NCBI GenBank assembly: GCA_037893225.1 | Contig: JAZGUH010000058.1 | Location: forward strand, 1,054,001-1,118,000 | Direction of reading: 5' to 3' | Source: Hippasteria phrygiana | Lineage: Eukaryota > Echinodermata > Asteroidea > Valvatida > Goniasteridae | Length of the DNA: 64,000 bases | In this document: positions 34,535 to 46,700 of the stretch, piece by piece | How positions within the stretch are numbered: the stretch's first letter is position 1 | Layout of the letters: each line of letters begins with the position of its first letter | Position numbers and translations under genes: made by a program | Notes under the pieces: model-generated | The model's input: the letters and a program-made list of their open reading frames with translations, nothing else | Databases searched by the model: none | What the model was told of the DNA's origin: nothing

Positions 34535-34626
34535 GGAGCAGGATCACTAAAAACGTGATCCGGAGCAGCTTTCGACGCTCCGGATCACTGATCGCGCTCC
34601 GGATCTGCGTGAAACAAACACGCCCA
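34535..34626 (-). repeat. family D end fragment
   Basis: The GCTCCGGATCACTGATCGCG and GTGAAACAAACACGCCC words match, inverted, the sequence at 30527-30640. Confidence 0.6.
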
Positions 34627-34839
34627 CAATGTTTATTTTGGATGTTCCACACATATGCGCGCGCGTGCACGCACGGTTATTTAAAATAACCAATCAACGT
34701 TGGAAATAGGGAGTGGTAGCGACATTTGTGCGTAAAGCGCAGCGGCCAATGCGCAATTCAGATGTTTTGGTGGTGGCACCTGCACCCACCAGCCGCGCAC
34801 ATGCCGCACGCGTTCTTATAAATCCATGATTGGGGTATT

Positions 34840-35735
34840 GTCAACCTCGTTACCATGGGTACGATCTTGCGGCGCCATGTTTTCCCACCATGCCTTGCGC
34901 GATCTTAACCCCTGGAATTGTGTAATTACCATATCCCACATAGTGGGATATGGTAATTAGGACTGCAGTCGATGTGTTTAACGCGCGACGTAGTGTTTTT
35001 AGTAGGAAGGTTTTATTTGTAGAATCAATCTTTTGGAAGGATGAGATTAGCTCCTAATAATGATGCCTGATGTTTTTCCCGCCTGACGTTAAATCTAGCA
35101 TACTGCACTGAGTAGTAATAACAGCGCAGCCGGCCTGGTGGGATCGGGAGGAAGGAAAAGTATGACGACCGTCATGACCGTTTCCGCCCATGCATTATCG
35201 CCGGATGTCAGTTGTGTAATTTTCCAAATGTTTTTCTCAGCTGTTTTCGCAAATTTGTCAAACCTTTCGACGCATCTTCTACAGCGGCGGCAAACACTGT
35301 CATTGAGAATGAGCTGCTTTCTTGAACTGGATAAATGAGTAAATTTACTATCGATTGGAACAATTTTGATTTCCGGCCTCGACTCGAATTTATAATATGT
35401 GTGCCTTTTCTATCTCTGTTTAAACATAAAATACATGTTTTTCCTGACCAGAAAAAGTCCATATCGTTTATCGTAGCCACCAAGACTAGTGGCCTTGTCT
35501 TGATAATAGAAAAAAGTGCTCGGAGTCGTTTTGCTGATGTGACGTGACGAACAGGATGTTAACGCGGGCGCGAGCGCACTAGGGCGTTCAACATTCGGAT
35601 TACGCGCGCGGTTCACTTTCAGTACATAAATATTCATTTCGAATAGCCAGTCAGTGTCGTTTACGTTTTCCTCACGGCCAGGGGTTAGTGAAGGAACGCA
35701 CACGCGCCCATGGAGTCGAGGATGGGGTATTGTGT
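34840..35735 (+). repeat. dispersed repeat G, copy split by an insertion
   Basis: 34840-34908 matches the left half and 35685-35735 the right half of the intact copy at 33437-33550. The break is exactly at its TTAA. Confidence 0.75.
34909..35684. mobile_element. 776-bp TTAA element, piggyBac-type ends
   Basis: The ends are CCCCTGG and CCAGGGG. TTAA lies on the left (34905-34908) and TTAG on the right (35685-35688), where the intact copy has a single TTAA. A 25-bp hairpin (CCATATCCCACATAG and mirror) lies near the left end. A 91-codon minus-strand ORF (35483-35208) is unrecognised. Confidence 0.75.
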
Positions 35736-35930
35736 ACGCTATGCTTGGCTACACAAGCCTCTTGTTTCCGTTTCACTTGGCTGCATAACCCAGCCTGGCG
35801 CCCCCAGGTTCAAGAGGTTAATGCGTTGCGTTCTGTATTAATATTAATCCTTATCCGTTTCAACATACGTGTACGTAAACAAAGATGATCGAGGATTATC
35901 TGACTGTCCGTTGGTTTGGCAGGGTCCTAA

Positions 35931-36533
35931 AGGGACACATTGCCTTCAAATGTCATGAAATTTTACTGTTTGGAAATGTTCCTTATCTTTTATAAGAGTT
36001 GTTCATGCAAAAAAACACGTATAATGTGTTGTAATTAGTGATTAGTGATTACGAAACAAACAAATTGGCCGCTTACCCCTGACATCTGACCCGCGATACA
36101 TAGACGTATTTCCAGTACTAAATACCACCGTCTAAATAATGCGCAAAATACGCTGTAAGAGTCTTTAGGCTGGCGCCGCAGCCAGTGGCCTTGTGAACCT
36201 ATCAGATGATCGCCAGGTACAATTCTCTACCTCTCGACATATATCGCCAGTGCTGCGCGCCGTGCCACAGTACATCAAAATGGATCAACAGAACGTACTT
36301 CAACCAGATGCGACTGGAAATACGACTGGTGAACACAGTCCGCCATTTTGTGGAGTCAAAAATTTGGTTTCTACAAAATGGCGGACTGCTATTTGTCACG
36401 AAATTAAACAAAAACCACGCAATTTGAAGGGATAGTTATGTGAATCTTTATATTCTACTTTAAAGAAAGCTTCCCAAACATATCCATTTCAGTTTTATAG
36501 CCCAAATCGCAAAATCCAAAGCAATGTGTACCT
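35931..36533 (-). mobile_element. MITE family B, copy 2
   Basis: Inverse of 30781-31360. The right flank is TTAA (36534-36537); the left flank has become CTAA. It keeps the two inverted GTCCGCCATTTTG words. Confidence 0.85.
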
Positions 36534-36878
36534 TTAAACACACGCCAAAAACTGAGAAGCATTAAAAAAAATACCTGTAGCCGGACCTTGAATTTGTAGC
36601 CCACCGGACTCCACTTTTGTAAACATGATTTTCCAAGCAGAAGCTTTATATTTTCTTGTTTTTTTAAACCCAAGGGAAAATGCTAGAAATGCGGGCACTG
36701 ATATAAAATAAACGATGCTAAAATTCCTCAGATCGGAAATAAAGCAAATGCAAAGAACATCCTGAATACTGTACATGTGCAACAATGCCTTTCGTGTTAT
36801 TAGTGTTTTTTTTTGTACTAGTGGGCCAACCTTTATGTGCGTTACCGTACCCACGCGTGTAGGCCTATATGTAGTACA
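36534..36878. other. no gene recognised
   Basis: Short intergenic stretch without exon or repeat that I can bound. Confidence 0.3.
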
Positions 36879-37191
36879 CAGGGTTCACACGCCCTCCTGG
36901 AAAAGCTGGAAAATCCTGGAATGTTGTACCTATCCTGGAAAGTACTGGAAAATGCTTAATTTTTAAAAGAAGTCCTGGAAATTCCTGGAAATTGTAGTAA
37001 AATAAATATTAGTTTCAAAATGAGACAAAACGGTCGAATAAGTTGCGATCGAAATTTACCGCAAATGAGTCCGCGATCCCGCGCAGCGTCAGCGCAGCTG
37101 AATTAAATCCTAGAAAAATAAAAATCTTGACCTGGAAAATCCTGGAAAAGTCCCTGTAATTTTTTTTTTTACAAAATGTGTGTATGAACCC
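36879..37191. repeat. hAT-like MITE with TCCTGGAAA words
   Basis: GGGTTCACACGC at the left and GTGTGTATGAACCCC at the right, with several TCCTGGAAAA words near both ends. A degenerate relative lies at 48758-49055. Confidence 0.6.
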
Positions 37192-37619
37192 CGCCGGATG
37201 GAGTACAGTGCATGAATGGAATCGTGCTTATAAATTACGTACATTGTCAACACGGACACGGCACAAGGAAGTAAGATAAACCATCCATCGAACAGGAATC
37301 GAGCCCTTGCCTAATTGTGCAGCCCCTGCTCACCGAGGAGAATCTATATGCACGTGTATGATGATCAGATAGTGTGTTCCTTCCTCCATGGATAGTGAGA
37401 GCCCTTGTACGTCAAGATTTGATTACATTTTTGGGGGGCCAGCTGCATAGACCTTATCGCAACAAGTACAGTACCGTCAATTCATTTGCCACCTATTCAA
37501 CACGAGAGAGTGACTTGCACTTGCAGTTTGGTTGTTGACGTGACGGCTAAAGTTCCTACCTACATTCACGCTCGAGAAATCCTCCGGTGCATAGTCCATG
37601 CACCTTACCACCAGCAACC
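37192..37619 (+). promoter_or_regulatory. G6PD upstream region
   Basis: The 5' flank of the first G6PD exon. TGACGTGA at 37536-37543 is a CRE-like or XBP1-like site. The start codon lies in a strong Kozak context (CAACCATGG). No TATA box is evident. The promoter role is inferred from position. Confidence 0.35.
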
Positions 37620-37643
37620 ATGGCACAAAGTGACGCATCACAG
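37620..37643 (+). CDS. G6PD: G6PD exon 1
   Basis: Encodes MAQSDASQ. The start has a purine at -3 and G at +4. The donor is CAG|GTAGGT, phase 0. This short N-terminus is not conserved between animals, so the choice rests on the start context, the donor and frame agreement with exon 2. Confidence 0.7.
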
Positions 37644-40600
37644 GTAGGTATGCTGTTTGCTTTGCTAGACCTGTCTAGTCTGGACTATGTATAAGTATTA
37701 AAGAGACCAGTGTACAATGGTGTAGAAATTAGGACTATAAAACCCTAACAGTCCCGAATCCTTCAATGTTTGTCAGTATGATTTTTCAAACCACCTAGGG
37801 AGTTAGGGTTAATAATATAATATTAATATAGCCTGGCCTCATCATTCAACTTTAAATTCACATTCAGTGGTCGACTTTATGGGTGTGGTTTAGCCCGGTA
37901 TGTACATTGTACTGTATGTATGGTCATGGTGTAATAATATAGGAAACTAATATGCGATGCGCCTATCAATTGTTTCCCCCTCCCCCCCCCCCCAAGATGT
38001 GGGGGTTGTCACTTTTGAAGTGACAAAATCCCCGTCACCCCTGGGCTGCTGGGGCAAAATTTAGTGACAATCCCCGACATACATGAGTGGGGCACGTACC
38101 CCCACCTCATAGATTTTAACTTCTGATGATGGGGAAACAATGGCAAAATGAGTGACCAAAATCCCCACCCTGGGGCTTGAAAAAACGTAAACAAACCCCC
38201 ACATAAGACCTGGGGGAAGTTACATTAAAAAAAAGCAGTTTTTTAAAATTGTTTATCTTCGGAGTTTGTGCGCATGTTGCTTTACGCACTGTCCATGAAA
38301 TTACGAACTTACGAACTTGCTCCTCTGACGCCATTTGCGGCGTCATAAAAAACAAAAGGAAATTGTGTTTTTAAGACGGTTTTACTTTTAAGACAGTTAG
38401 GCATTGTTTAGTTTGCCCTCCCTGGCATAAAAAGCTGGATATGCTACTGTACTGAGTCCCACATATTTCATGTATTTTTTGGGAACCGGAAGTTAGTGGA
38501 GGAATGTGTGTTATTCCCCCATACATGTATACATGTGTATTTTGTTATATGGAGCCTTGGACTTGGAGTGTTTATTGTCATTGTATTTTCTTATCAGGCA
38601 ATATTCACTTGGTATTAGTGCACCTATGAAATCAGTGTTGAAATGCTCATATTTACATGTATTTAAAAAGACCCAGTGATACCAATACATTCTTTTTGCA
38701 AATGGTTTACATGTACATGTACCTATAAATAATTGCTGCATGTAATCCTTACAATGAAGCAAAACCTCACTGCATGTGTACATGTACGTATATATGTATG
38801 TGCCCCACCCAGTACCATTTCGCAATTTGATGCTCATGTACTCGTATGTATGTATACACACTATGGGCCAACTCCAACTTACAATTCTGGACGAGTACTA
38901 CATTGTACAATACGGTACATGTACAACAATGTACAGGTCTCCTTGATCTGTCCATGGTGTGTGAACTGTATGAATAGTTAAGATATATGGCCTTATTGCA
39001 GCTTTTAGTTTGAATCCCTGTTTTCTCCCTTTGCTATCCAATATGCTGTATACATGTTTCTGGACATTGTCCAGGGCTGTCAGTAGCCTGTCACTCTGTG
39101 TCTGTTTGTCTATTTGTTTGTTTACATGTACTTGCTTCTAAAATTGGATTTGAAGCTTTGGGACAATGTAAGTATGTGGTTTGGGATGTCGTGGGTATTT
39201 GGTTGGGTGTGAAGTATTTTATTTCTTAACCAGTTTTGTTAAATGGGACAGTTTAAAGTCAGTGTGTACAATTGTTTTTATTATTAGTTTCCACTTGTAG
39301 ATTATTAATAATTTTAGTTCACAGTTTGAGTGTCTAAATTGCACTGCAGCCACTGGCCAGACAAGGTGCCTGTATTTTTGATAAACTAGTTCAAATCTTA
39401 CAGTAATTTCCACTACAGCATTCTAACATGGGGATGTATTCAACAACCCGGGCAACCCGGAAATTCCTGTTTGTGGAAATCACTTCAGATCAGGGTCCTA
39501 TTACAGTACGTGTACATGTACACGTGTAGGTCAATGGGGCGTTTAATACACCAGGATGTTGTTGGACCATACATGTACATGTAGTTATAGTATATACAAA
39601 AACTACATGTAGAGGTTGCAAGTAAAAATCTCACAACTCGACAAGAGCCATTTTGAAAGGGGACAAACAACATACTAAATTGAAGGTACATTTGTACATG
39701 TACATTGTAAATCAGGTATTTTGCATTTGAATTGACCACTTTTCATCCTACATATTACGCTTTGAATGCTATGATTGGGTCTTAATTTAGCTCGCACAGA
39801 TAGTACGTGCACTGTGCGCCCTCTAGTTTTTATAATATACATATAATTAACTGTGTTACTTTGAACTCCAGTAAAAGGCTGCAGGTCAAGTTGAATTTGA
39901 CAGGCAGTAACCACTGAACATTTTGCTATCAATGTAAAGTCACACAAAGGGAAAGAATGCCTCATTTTATGCATGCACTGGCCCAACTCCAGTCAGCCCA
40001 TGAATTGAAGGCAAAAGCCACCCAAAACAAAGGCTTGGAATCTTTAGAATTTGGTTAAAGGTAGTGTGTTTAAACATGTTAAAATGAGTTGAATATACAT
40101 TGTAATAGTGGTGGCTTTTGATAAGTGATGGCTATTTGATCCCCATCTGGAAAAAGTCCCGAGCAAGTGAACTAAAATGTCTATGTGTACATATGTAGTA
40201 AGAGTCATTGGAATTACAAATACATTAAAATGATTCATGGATTAAAAATGTAAATGTTTTTAATATGAACAAAAAATTGCTTTGATACTCTGTGGTGTTG
40301 CTATTTTGGCTGAAAACAAAGCGATTAAACAAAATTAGCAAGCAAGTAATTAAGGCTGGAGAAATTAAAATGATTATTCATTCATTTTTGTAAATTGTTT
40401 TTCCAACTTGTTTTTCCAACTTGTTTTTCCAAGGTAGAAAATTTAGTTCTCATATTTAGACGGGCATGACGGGGCTCGTACTTTAAATTCCCCGATTAAA
40501 TTGGAAATCACCCAGCAGCCCCAAGTGTTAGAATCAATCTGATAATAGTGATCTATGAGCAATCAACCCCCTTGGGTCGGTGAAATATTGAGCTGAGCAG

Positions 40601-40758
40601 GGGTGTCGTAGTGCTGTCTGGGGATACATTCTTATTAGGATGTACTGGAGGGTAATGTTTATGTTGCTTCAGCTATGGGGTTTAAGAGGTATTATTTTTC
40701 GGGGGGGGGGGGGGGGGGGGGGGGTGGGCGGAGGGTAGGCGAAGGGTAGGCGGAGGGT

Positions 40759-40790
<32 letters not shown>

Positions 40791-43700
40791 CATCGGCCCT
40801 CCTTCCCCCACACTTTATGTACAGTACATCACATAACATGTACAACCGGTAAGAGGAGGGGGAGGGGCCTTCAACATTTTTCTTGCCGCAAATATCTTCA
40901 AATTTGTTTAGTTTTTTATTTGGCTTATTTTTTACTTGCTTTATTTGTTTACTTTTATTTGTTTACTGACAGAAGACAATGGTTCAGTGTTATAATGTTA
41001 GTGTTACAGGCCTGTGTATACTCCAACAAATGGTTGTTTAAACCCTCCTGTTCTCTTACAGGGCCAAACTTGACCCAGCTGCTGTACAGATCAAAACCCA
41101 TCAAATGACAGATTGAAACACACACAAACTGTGAGAGTTGGTGTTAAGAGTTTTTGATAGGCTGTGATAGTTATAAGTATAGGAGGGTTTTAAGAAGGAA
41201 ATTAAATTTCAAATACAATGCTGAGGACAGTCAACTGATGAACTATTTTTTTATTTTATTGGGACTGAAATACATGTACATGCAAGTATTCACATACTAT
41301 TTTTTAGCCTAGACTGCACAGTATTGTCAGTAACTAGCCTTCTTCACAAACTTAACAGTGAGTGTACCCACACCTGAATGCACTTGTATTGTTACTCGTC
41401 CTTTGCATGAATGCCCACGGTTTGAACTGTGACAGTACTCCGACAGTACAGGTAACTTAATTTTAAAGATATTATAGCTTTGGTAATGATCCAGGCAAAA
41501 CAATTTGTTCAGATTCAACCTGAAAGCTCTAACTGTTCATAAAGATGGGGACCAGTACATGGACCAATCCTGAGAAATATGTACATTTACATGTATGTAT
41601 TTCCTTCTGAAATGCTGTCATCTTTGAGAAAACTGCACCTGAAGACCTTTATGACCCAAGTTCTAGTGCATTCCTGCATATTGGGCATTTGTGGCATACA
41701 TTAATAATTGATTATTTTATCAAATTAGCCCTAACCCCCTAGGGTGCATGTAAAATCATATTAATATGATGGATCTAGCAGGGTTAGGGAAGCTACTACA
41801 TTTGCAATACTGCATTACTTGGCTTGCAGTTAGACAAATTCCAATCTAATTATTTTGGTCTGGCAGTTTAATCTGATTGAATTTTAGCCTAAAAGGGTAA
41901 CTTCTATTGCCTCCATTTAGGTACAGTACAAATGTACATGTATAATATGATTGTACAAAAATGGTGTACATGTACTGATTTTGTAATTTAAATCAAATTA
42001 GTCAATTTCTCGTTCTTTATTTTTGTTGATTTTTTTAAGTGGGGGGGAGCAGCTGACATAAAGCAGTAAAAATCATACACAGCCAAAATTAATAATATAT
42101 ACACCTGTACACGTAGAGCTAAATTTAAACATATTACGATATGAATACATTGAAATTTATTTATTTACTCATTAACCCTAACCCCCTAGGGTGCATGCAG
42201 AATCATTTTAAAATTGGATGATTTAGGACTGTAGTATGGTTAATGTTACATGTACACCGGGCATATGTCATTCAAAATAGCAGCTTTTAATAAATTATGT
42301 AGATATAATCCAGGTAAAAACAAGTATAAAACCCACACTGTCCCCCAGGAATTGCAAATACATACAATATTAGCTCTGTTTTAGCCTAAAATCATTGGCC
42401 CCTAATAATCATTTTATTAGTGAAGAAGAGTCTATACATAGATGTACAATGTATGTGTAAAAATGGCTTAAAAATGTGAATATTTAATTAAAGATTTACA
42501 AGAGTGCACACGAACTTGTACATGCAGCAATATCAGTTACAGACGTTGCCAAATTGCACGTTCCATACACTGGCATGAAGTTACAGGGCTCAACAAGAGA
42601 GCACAAGCTACATGTCGACTAAATATAAAGCAACATTTTTGTCTGCCCAATTTTGTCTGCCACTTTATGTACATGTACGTGTATATTTCAGCTGCGTGAA
42701 CTGAGCATGGGTGATTGTGTATTCGCAATTGTTTGTCCGCCATTATTTAAGTGTGCTACCTTGAGCTACATTGTACATAATTTACAATGTACATGATAAA
42801 GAATTTTATTGTACTGATATTCTGACATTTGTACACATACACATGTACATGTGCATGTACATGTACATGTATGTTTTTTTTTTTGTTTTTTTTTGGGGGG
42901 GTGGGGGGGAGCAAAATTACCAGGGTACATGTATGTATTTGGGTCATTCCATGAAGTTGAGACACAATGTGTGACATATTGGTAAACATTTTAAATTGGT
43001 GTAAAATAAATTTGTTACACCACATGTGATTCTATGCAATTATTTCATCACAGGTTAGATTCATTGTGACAATATTTAGTTTAGGGTCCTCTCTCTTGAG
43101 TTTCACATGAACTCCCATAGACTTACTAGGGATAAATCAACGATGTAACAAGGGACACGGTTTCCCGGTTACATCTTAGTTTATGTTGCTCATAATTCAT
43201 AAATAATCATGTTAAAGCATCCAAATCTGTATGTGGTAGTTAGAAAATGTTATCCTTTTACATACCCATCAAATACAGTTGGCTAAAACATTTGATGTAA
43301 TAATTGATTTGGCAAGCCTGCAAGGATGTGGGACACCACTCCATCAAGGGTGGAAAACTAACACATGCCACCAATTTATAAGGGGTCTTTTTATGTTTTT
43401 AAAAAGAGGTTCTCTAAGTCTTTATCATGTTGCATGGACATTTCACACACTGCTTACAGATAAATTATGGAAGAAAGTTCCCAAAATTGTTAGGATGTAA
43501 CGTGGGACACCACCGTTACATCAGAGTCCATTTTGCCCTAATTTTGAAAAGGCAGTCCAATATATTGACTCTACAAGTTAATTTTATTAAAACGGTAATC
43601 ACACAAAAGAAAAGAAATTTAATTCAGACTTCATTTGATGAAAAGTAAGAAAGCTAGACATGTAACAACATTTGGGACACCATCCGATCCGTTACCTCCT

Positions 43701-46700
43701 TAACCACAGATTTGTTAGACATATAACAGAAAAGATGTAAGAGATACTGAAAATATGATTTGTTGTTAAGTTACATGCAGTTTTTCCTAACTTCTCATGT
43801 AAAAGAAAAAAAATAGTAATTTTTTTTATTAACTTCTGAACCCTATTTGTACTTTGTAAGATTTTATGTCACAAAATTACCCCATAATTTAGCCCGGGAC
43901 ACCATCACACTTGGTGACAAAACATAAATATATCACATATAATGCCCTCATGTTTTGTATTATTCAAAAGCCTTCCCTTTACTCTTCATCAAGTTCATAC
44001 CGTAATCGATCATCATTAAAGCCAGTTTGGTTTAAACAAGAAAAACAATTACATGATCAAAGAATGCCAAAATGTGTGTGTGTCTCAATTTCATGGAATA
44101 ACCCACTTATGTGTAATACAAGCATAATGTGCTCAATATGTTGTCAGCTCAAAGATGACAGCATTCCAGATGGAAATATTTCTCAGGACGATTAGTTCTG
44201 GTATCATCTTTATCAACAATAAAATTGAAACCAATCTACATGTACATGTACATTGATCAGGACCATGCAAAGCTATAATGTACGTGTTCATGCATGCCAC
44301 CGTTAAAGCAAGTCCATTGCAATTAATCTGTGTTCTTAAATGCCCTTACAGGAGATCTTGTTAAGATAAATTTCCATCAATTTCCTGACCAGATATTTGA
44401 TTAGGTAGCAAGTTATACTTTTTTTTTTACACAATTTGGACTCGCACCATGGACTCACACCACTGCAGGTCGATCTGGGCAGTCTGCAGAGAACATGTAG
44501 GTTCAACATTGAAATGCATGATGACTGTGTTACAAACAAGATGACTCAGCACTACTTTCTGTTGCACCGTTGTTCTGTTGCACATAAAACAGCTACTTTT
44601 GCTGTGTATCTGTACGTCAAAGTTGATTTTTGAACCACTTGGGGCCGGTGGGCTGAGGTGAAGTTCATTTTGCCTCAATAAAACCGTTTGTGTAGTCCGG
44701 ACGGATTGAACTTTGGAGGGAGGTGTTGCAAACACGAAATAGCAACATTATGGTGCTGAAGGAGGCGCGATGAGTTTGCAGAAATTCTCTGACATCAATT
44801 CACAAGGAACAGATTAAATTAGGGTCGTGCTCATGGTGCTAGTATCTTTTATTGACTTGGACAGATCTATTAGTGGTAGACCCTGCAGGTTTTGTGAAGT
44901 GCAAGTTAATCTGCAATCAGGATAGGACCTGATTTTGTTCACTGTAAAATCTGCCGAGAAAATACATTCCCCGGTGACTGGTTAAAGAACTGCTGATTCA
45001 TTCTACATTGTACATGTACAATCTCCTGAGCAAAAGACTGTACCTGCACACATGGGTTTGGATGCGAATGTTTGGTGTCTGTTCCAGTGTTTGCTCCAGC
45101 GTTTTGGTGAAGTCTTCACTTTGCTGTGCAAGTGTATATAACCCAGGCTTGTATTCCAATATACATGTGTACTCTGTACATGTACATGCACATGCAGGTC
45201 GATGTTTTGAGGGGGAAAAGCAGCCAGATCCAACAGCCATCATCTCATCCGCTATTTTTGCAAGGCATTTTCCCGGCATCATGTCATTTCGGATTATAGA
45301 ACGCCTGAATAAATCCCCGCCATCCGATTGGTGAATCGTCGGTCACATGCATTGAATTATTCGTCCCATCACACGACACGAACCCGCACCGCCAAAAAAA
45401 GTTCTATCACATGGTTCTGTCAAACAGTAACGCGTTTGATAGAACTTCCCCGCCGCTACAACACGGCTCTGATTGGATTGGTTCCCGGTCCCTCCATTGT
45501 CCTTCGGACTTCAAATGTATATTATGTACATATGGGGACCGGGAACCAGTCTAGGCTGTCATTCACACAAAATGGCGGACGGTACGTGTTTCCGAATTGC
45601 GGTTTGTTTTCCTAACAGACGACGAAATATTGTAACTCGTAGGCAATGCTGATGCTGCTAAAACAAAGAGACAAATGAAATATGCAGTCAAACGATTAGA
45701 GGAATTTGCAAGACATGCAGGAACAACAATTAAAGCTTTAACTGATTCGGAACTAAACCACTTTTTGTCGCGGTTTTATGCGGGACTAAGTAAACGGCCA
45801 TTGTACACAAAGGAATCCATGCATGCAATCTTTCGGATTTATTCAGGCGTTGTATAAAACAAATAATGAATGTTTCACATTCGTGCAATAGTAAGAATAA
45901 TTTCATTCGGTGACCGATGGAATTAATGTCCCATTTCACTCGGCTTCGCCTCGTGGAATGGAACATTAAATCTGTCACATCATGAAATTATTCATATTAT
46001 CGCACTCATTTGTATAATATTTCATAGGAAATCTGGGGTGGGTTCAAGGCTCGTCTTTGTGTCAATGTTGGTTTATTAGTGCAAGTTTTCACACATTGAA
46101 CAATTTCTTGGACCGTCACAGGTGTTCCTGGGCTTCCATGCAAACCAGGAGGTTTTCAACTTTGGTTCCTTCCACCCAGGGCTCAGTGGTTTCAACTGGT
46201 GTAGGAAGGTTCCTTGACGGAACCTAAATCAGTAAAAAAATTAGTTAAAAATACTTAGTGTACAATTTACAAATGTAGGTTCATTCCACAGGGTTGGAAT
46301 CCATCCAGTGTTGGTTTCAACACATTTGCCAGCTAGACTTGGATCTGAAATTAGTAAAATTTAGTACATTATTACTTTGACCGAAATTACATGTATTAAC
46401 ATTTTCTTCAAGGACCAGATTCTATCCAGGATTGGTTTCAAGCAGAGTAGCAAGTGAATTGCTCAGCTCATCTTGGAACTGAAATTTAGGAAGTCTTTGG
46501 GTGTTTGGATGCAGGTCCAGCACCAAGGTTTTCAATAGTGTATAATAATGGCCTCAGAAAATGTACTTGTCCACCACAGTACATTGCATTTGAAAGTTAA
46601 CCTGGGAATGGGAATTTTGTCTTCACACTTTTTCTCTTCCCAGGAAATTCATTATTACTTCTGCTCAGGGAACATTAATATCAGAATTATTTTACAACAT

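Noticed and set aside
35208..35483. 91-codon minus-strand ORF in the 776-bp TTAA element
   Set aside because: Too short for a piggyBac transposase and without the DDD motifs; kept only as a note.
45618..45620. Stronger acceptor TTTTCCTAACAG for the DUF3504-like gene
   Set aside because: Joining to it from 45581 gives a stop after a few codons.
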